In this document: positions 62,620-64,000 of the stretch, piece after piece
Layout: each line of letters starts with the position of its first letter
Numbering within the stretch: the stretch's first letter is position 1
DNA from: Rallus limicola
Taxonomy: Eukaryota > Chordata > Aves > Gruiformes > Rallidae
Direction of reading: 5' to 3'
Assembly (NCBI GenBank): GCA_022605955.1
Contig: JAKCOZ010000015.1
Span: 10,793,287 to 10,857,286, forward strand
DNA length: 64,000 nt
Notes under the pieces: generated by a model
Told to the model about the DNA's origin: nothing
The model's database searches: none
The model's input: the letters and a program-made list of their open reading frames with translations, nothing else
Made by a program: the position numbers and the translations under genes

Positions 62620-63412
62620 GAGAAATAGGGAAGGGAGAATGAGGGCGCCCTTTGAAACTCCTTCTTGTTCTTCTGTTTGATGTGATGACAGGACTGGTGC
62701 ACACACACACAACTCTGTTGCTTTGATAAATCCATGCCTCACAGACAAGATTTCAAAGGGAATTTTCGATCACATTCCCTCCCATCTCCTGATGAGTTTG
62801 AGCAGGGAAGGGGGGAAGCGGGTGGAGGTGGAGAAGTCAAGGCACCAGCTGTGGAGGGTGCAGATGTGATAACACCGTCAGCGGCACTGGAATTGCTCTT
62901 GGCACAGGCATGGATGGGAGGACAGAGTCTTGCCTTGCTTCTGTCTTCCAGGATGGAGGAAGGTGGTATGCCTCTGCAGCAGGGTCACCAGATGTGGGGA
63001 TGAAAACTCTCACAGATCAGATTAGAGGGTGATCAAATATTATTCCCACCAGAATGGCAGTTTTGAGTGGGTTCTAGCCCATCAGCATGGAAGACCAAAC
63101 CTCACTGTGATTTCTGCTGATTTGCTGTATTGTTTGGAGCTATTAAATGAGGCTGGTGTCTCTTGTCAGTTTTACAGAGACCAGGAAGGCATCCCTGTGC
63201 CCCTGCATATGGAGAGAGGGACCCTCAACCAAAAAATGAGATACTGTCCTGGGTCAGAAGCAGTATTTGGAGCTTATGATTAAAAAAGAGTCTAATGTCG
63301 GAGGGAGAGGCCTCCCAGCAGGAATCTGGCTTAAGAGTTTTAGTGAGTTTAAGAAAAAAAAAAGGTCTCACCCAGGGAGAGACTGTAAGCTCTAAAACAT
63401 TTAGTTCAAGGG

Positions 63413-63449
63413 GTGAAAATTCAGTCCCATTGAAGTCACTGAATTTCAC
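63413..63449. repeat. Imperfect hairpin in old-repeat-like sequence
   Basis: The left arm GTGAAAATTCAGT (63413-63425) is complementary to the right arm ACTGAATTTCAC (63438-63449), with one bulged A and a 12-nt loop CCCATTGAAGTC. The 'gaaattca...cccattgaagtca...tgaatttcac' wording occurs in worn amniote repeats, so this may be the remains of a palindromic element rather than a functional RNA hairpin. Confidence 0.5.
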
Positions 63450-64000
63450 CATAACCTCCAGAAAAAAAAGACTTGTGTGCCCTTTTTGATCTAAAATCCT
63501 CATCTGAAGTGTGAGCCTGTCTCACATGGATCAGCACGCAGAGTCTCATGATGCCATCCCCATCAGCTGCATGGGCCAGCCTTCCACAAACAACACATGC
63601 TTCTGCATGCATTCTGGAGTGCCGAAATGTGCCTTCACATGCCTGGCATGCCAACAGTGGGCCTTAGAGAAGAGTTAAGGGAAAGAGCAACCGCTGAAAA
63701 CTACCTTTAATATACATGTGAGTAATGATCTACATGTGGGCACCATAAAACCATCAAACAACATATACTCTCAAAAGGACAGATTTGTTATTCCTCTGGG
63801 AACATTACCAATTCTGATACATCAACAGCTCTGTCTGGCTTCTTCCAAGAGCAGAAGTGGTGGCAATGGTGGTGGTGCATATGAAGTTTAATGTACCTCT
63901 CCTACAAAGAACAGGTTTTTTGCCAGAGTGTGTGACAGAGGTCAGCTTAATACACAAGGCAGCTCCAAAACTTGCTGCTTTATCATGTGAAACTCAGAAT
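63450..64000. other. Non-coding stretch at window end
   Basis: Unique mixed sequence with short GTGGTGG and ATGCATTC words. No gene, repeat or RNA recognised. Anything crossing the right border cannot be judged. Confidence 0.65.

Larger units (their letters stand above)
55181..63412. other. Non-coding stretch, few features
   Basis: Contains the (CAAAA)n repeat, a 12-A run near 57031, a purine-rich stretch at 59357-59390, the (AGC)5 repeat, a possible MIR scrap and the Z-DNA-type run at 62591. A donor-like AAAG/GTAAGT at 55493 ends a short open stretch, with only a poor acceptor upstream. No gene recognised. Confidence 0.6.

Noticed and set aside
1..64000. Prokaryotic-type systems, CRISPR arrays, toxin-antitoxin or viral genomes
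   Set aside because: There is no gene-dense coding, no regularly spaced repeats and no long frames. The sequence is vertebrate non-coding DNA.

Overview
This is vertebrate, almost certainly avian, nuclear DNA with no recognisable protein-coding gene. The taxon call rests on one clear insertion at about 33297-33500. It is the 3' end of a CR1 LINE on the minus strand, with the terminal 8-bp direct repeats (CACAGAAT twice) and 3'-UTR wording typical of bird CR1 copies. A second, older CR1-like piece lies just upstream at about 32945-33055. Low repeat density, AT-leaning composition, sparse CpG and short purine/pyrimidine tracts fit a bird gene desert or a long intron. I cannot name the species, chromosome or flanking genes.

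No open frame exceeds 187 codons, which is about what chance gives over six frames of 64 kb. None of the translations reads as a family I know. I saw no tRNA, rRNA, snRNA or conserved microRNA, and nothing of prokaryotic or viral origin (operon, CRISPR, IS, integrated virus).

Layout: 1-6300 is plain non-coding sequence with one AT-rich, homeodomain-core-dense block (about 2555-2750). An old MIR-type SINE lies at about 6305-6535. 6540-16540 is quiet apart from a 54-nt pure purine tract near 11.8 kb. 16.5-17.4 kb, 20.4-21.4 kb, 23.1-23.6 kb and 24.5-25.1 kb look like candidate conserved non-coding (enhancer-type) segments. The first holds a splice-bounded open stretch, and the second a TATA-like box and a perfect short hairpin. 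A second MIR-type relic is at about 28.03-28.14 kb. 32.9-33.5 kb holds the CR1 cluster. 34.2-34.45 kb has paired alternating purine-pyrimidine tracts, and 35.24 kb a 15-bp tandem duplication. 41.6-42.1 kb is the most striking AT-rich, TAAT-dense block. 44.95-45.01 kb has an 18-A run followed by a perfect 21-bp palindrome. 48.39 kb is a 28-C homopolymer. 62.6 kb is a 29-nt perfectly alternating purine-pyrimidine run, and 63.4 kb a hairpin from an apparent old repeat.

If the block works as a unit, the likeliest role is a regulatory landscape for a gene outside the window. That is inference from composition and motifs. A multi-species alignment (birds plus crocodile or turtle) would decide it. 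I found no undescribed molecular system.
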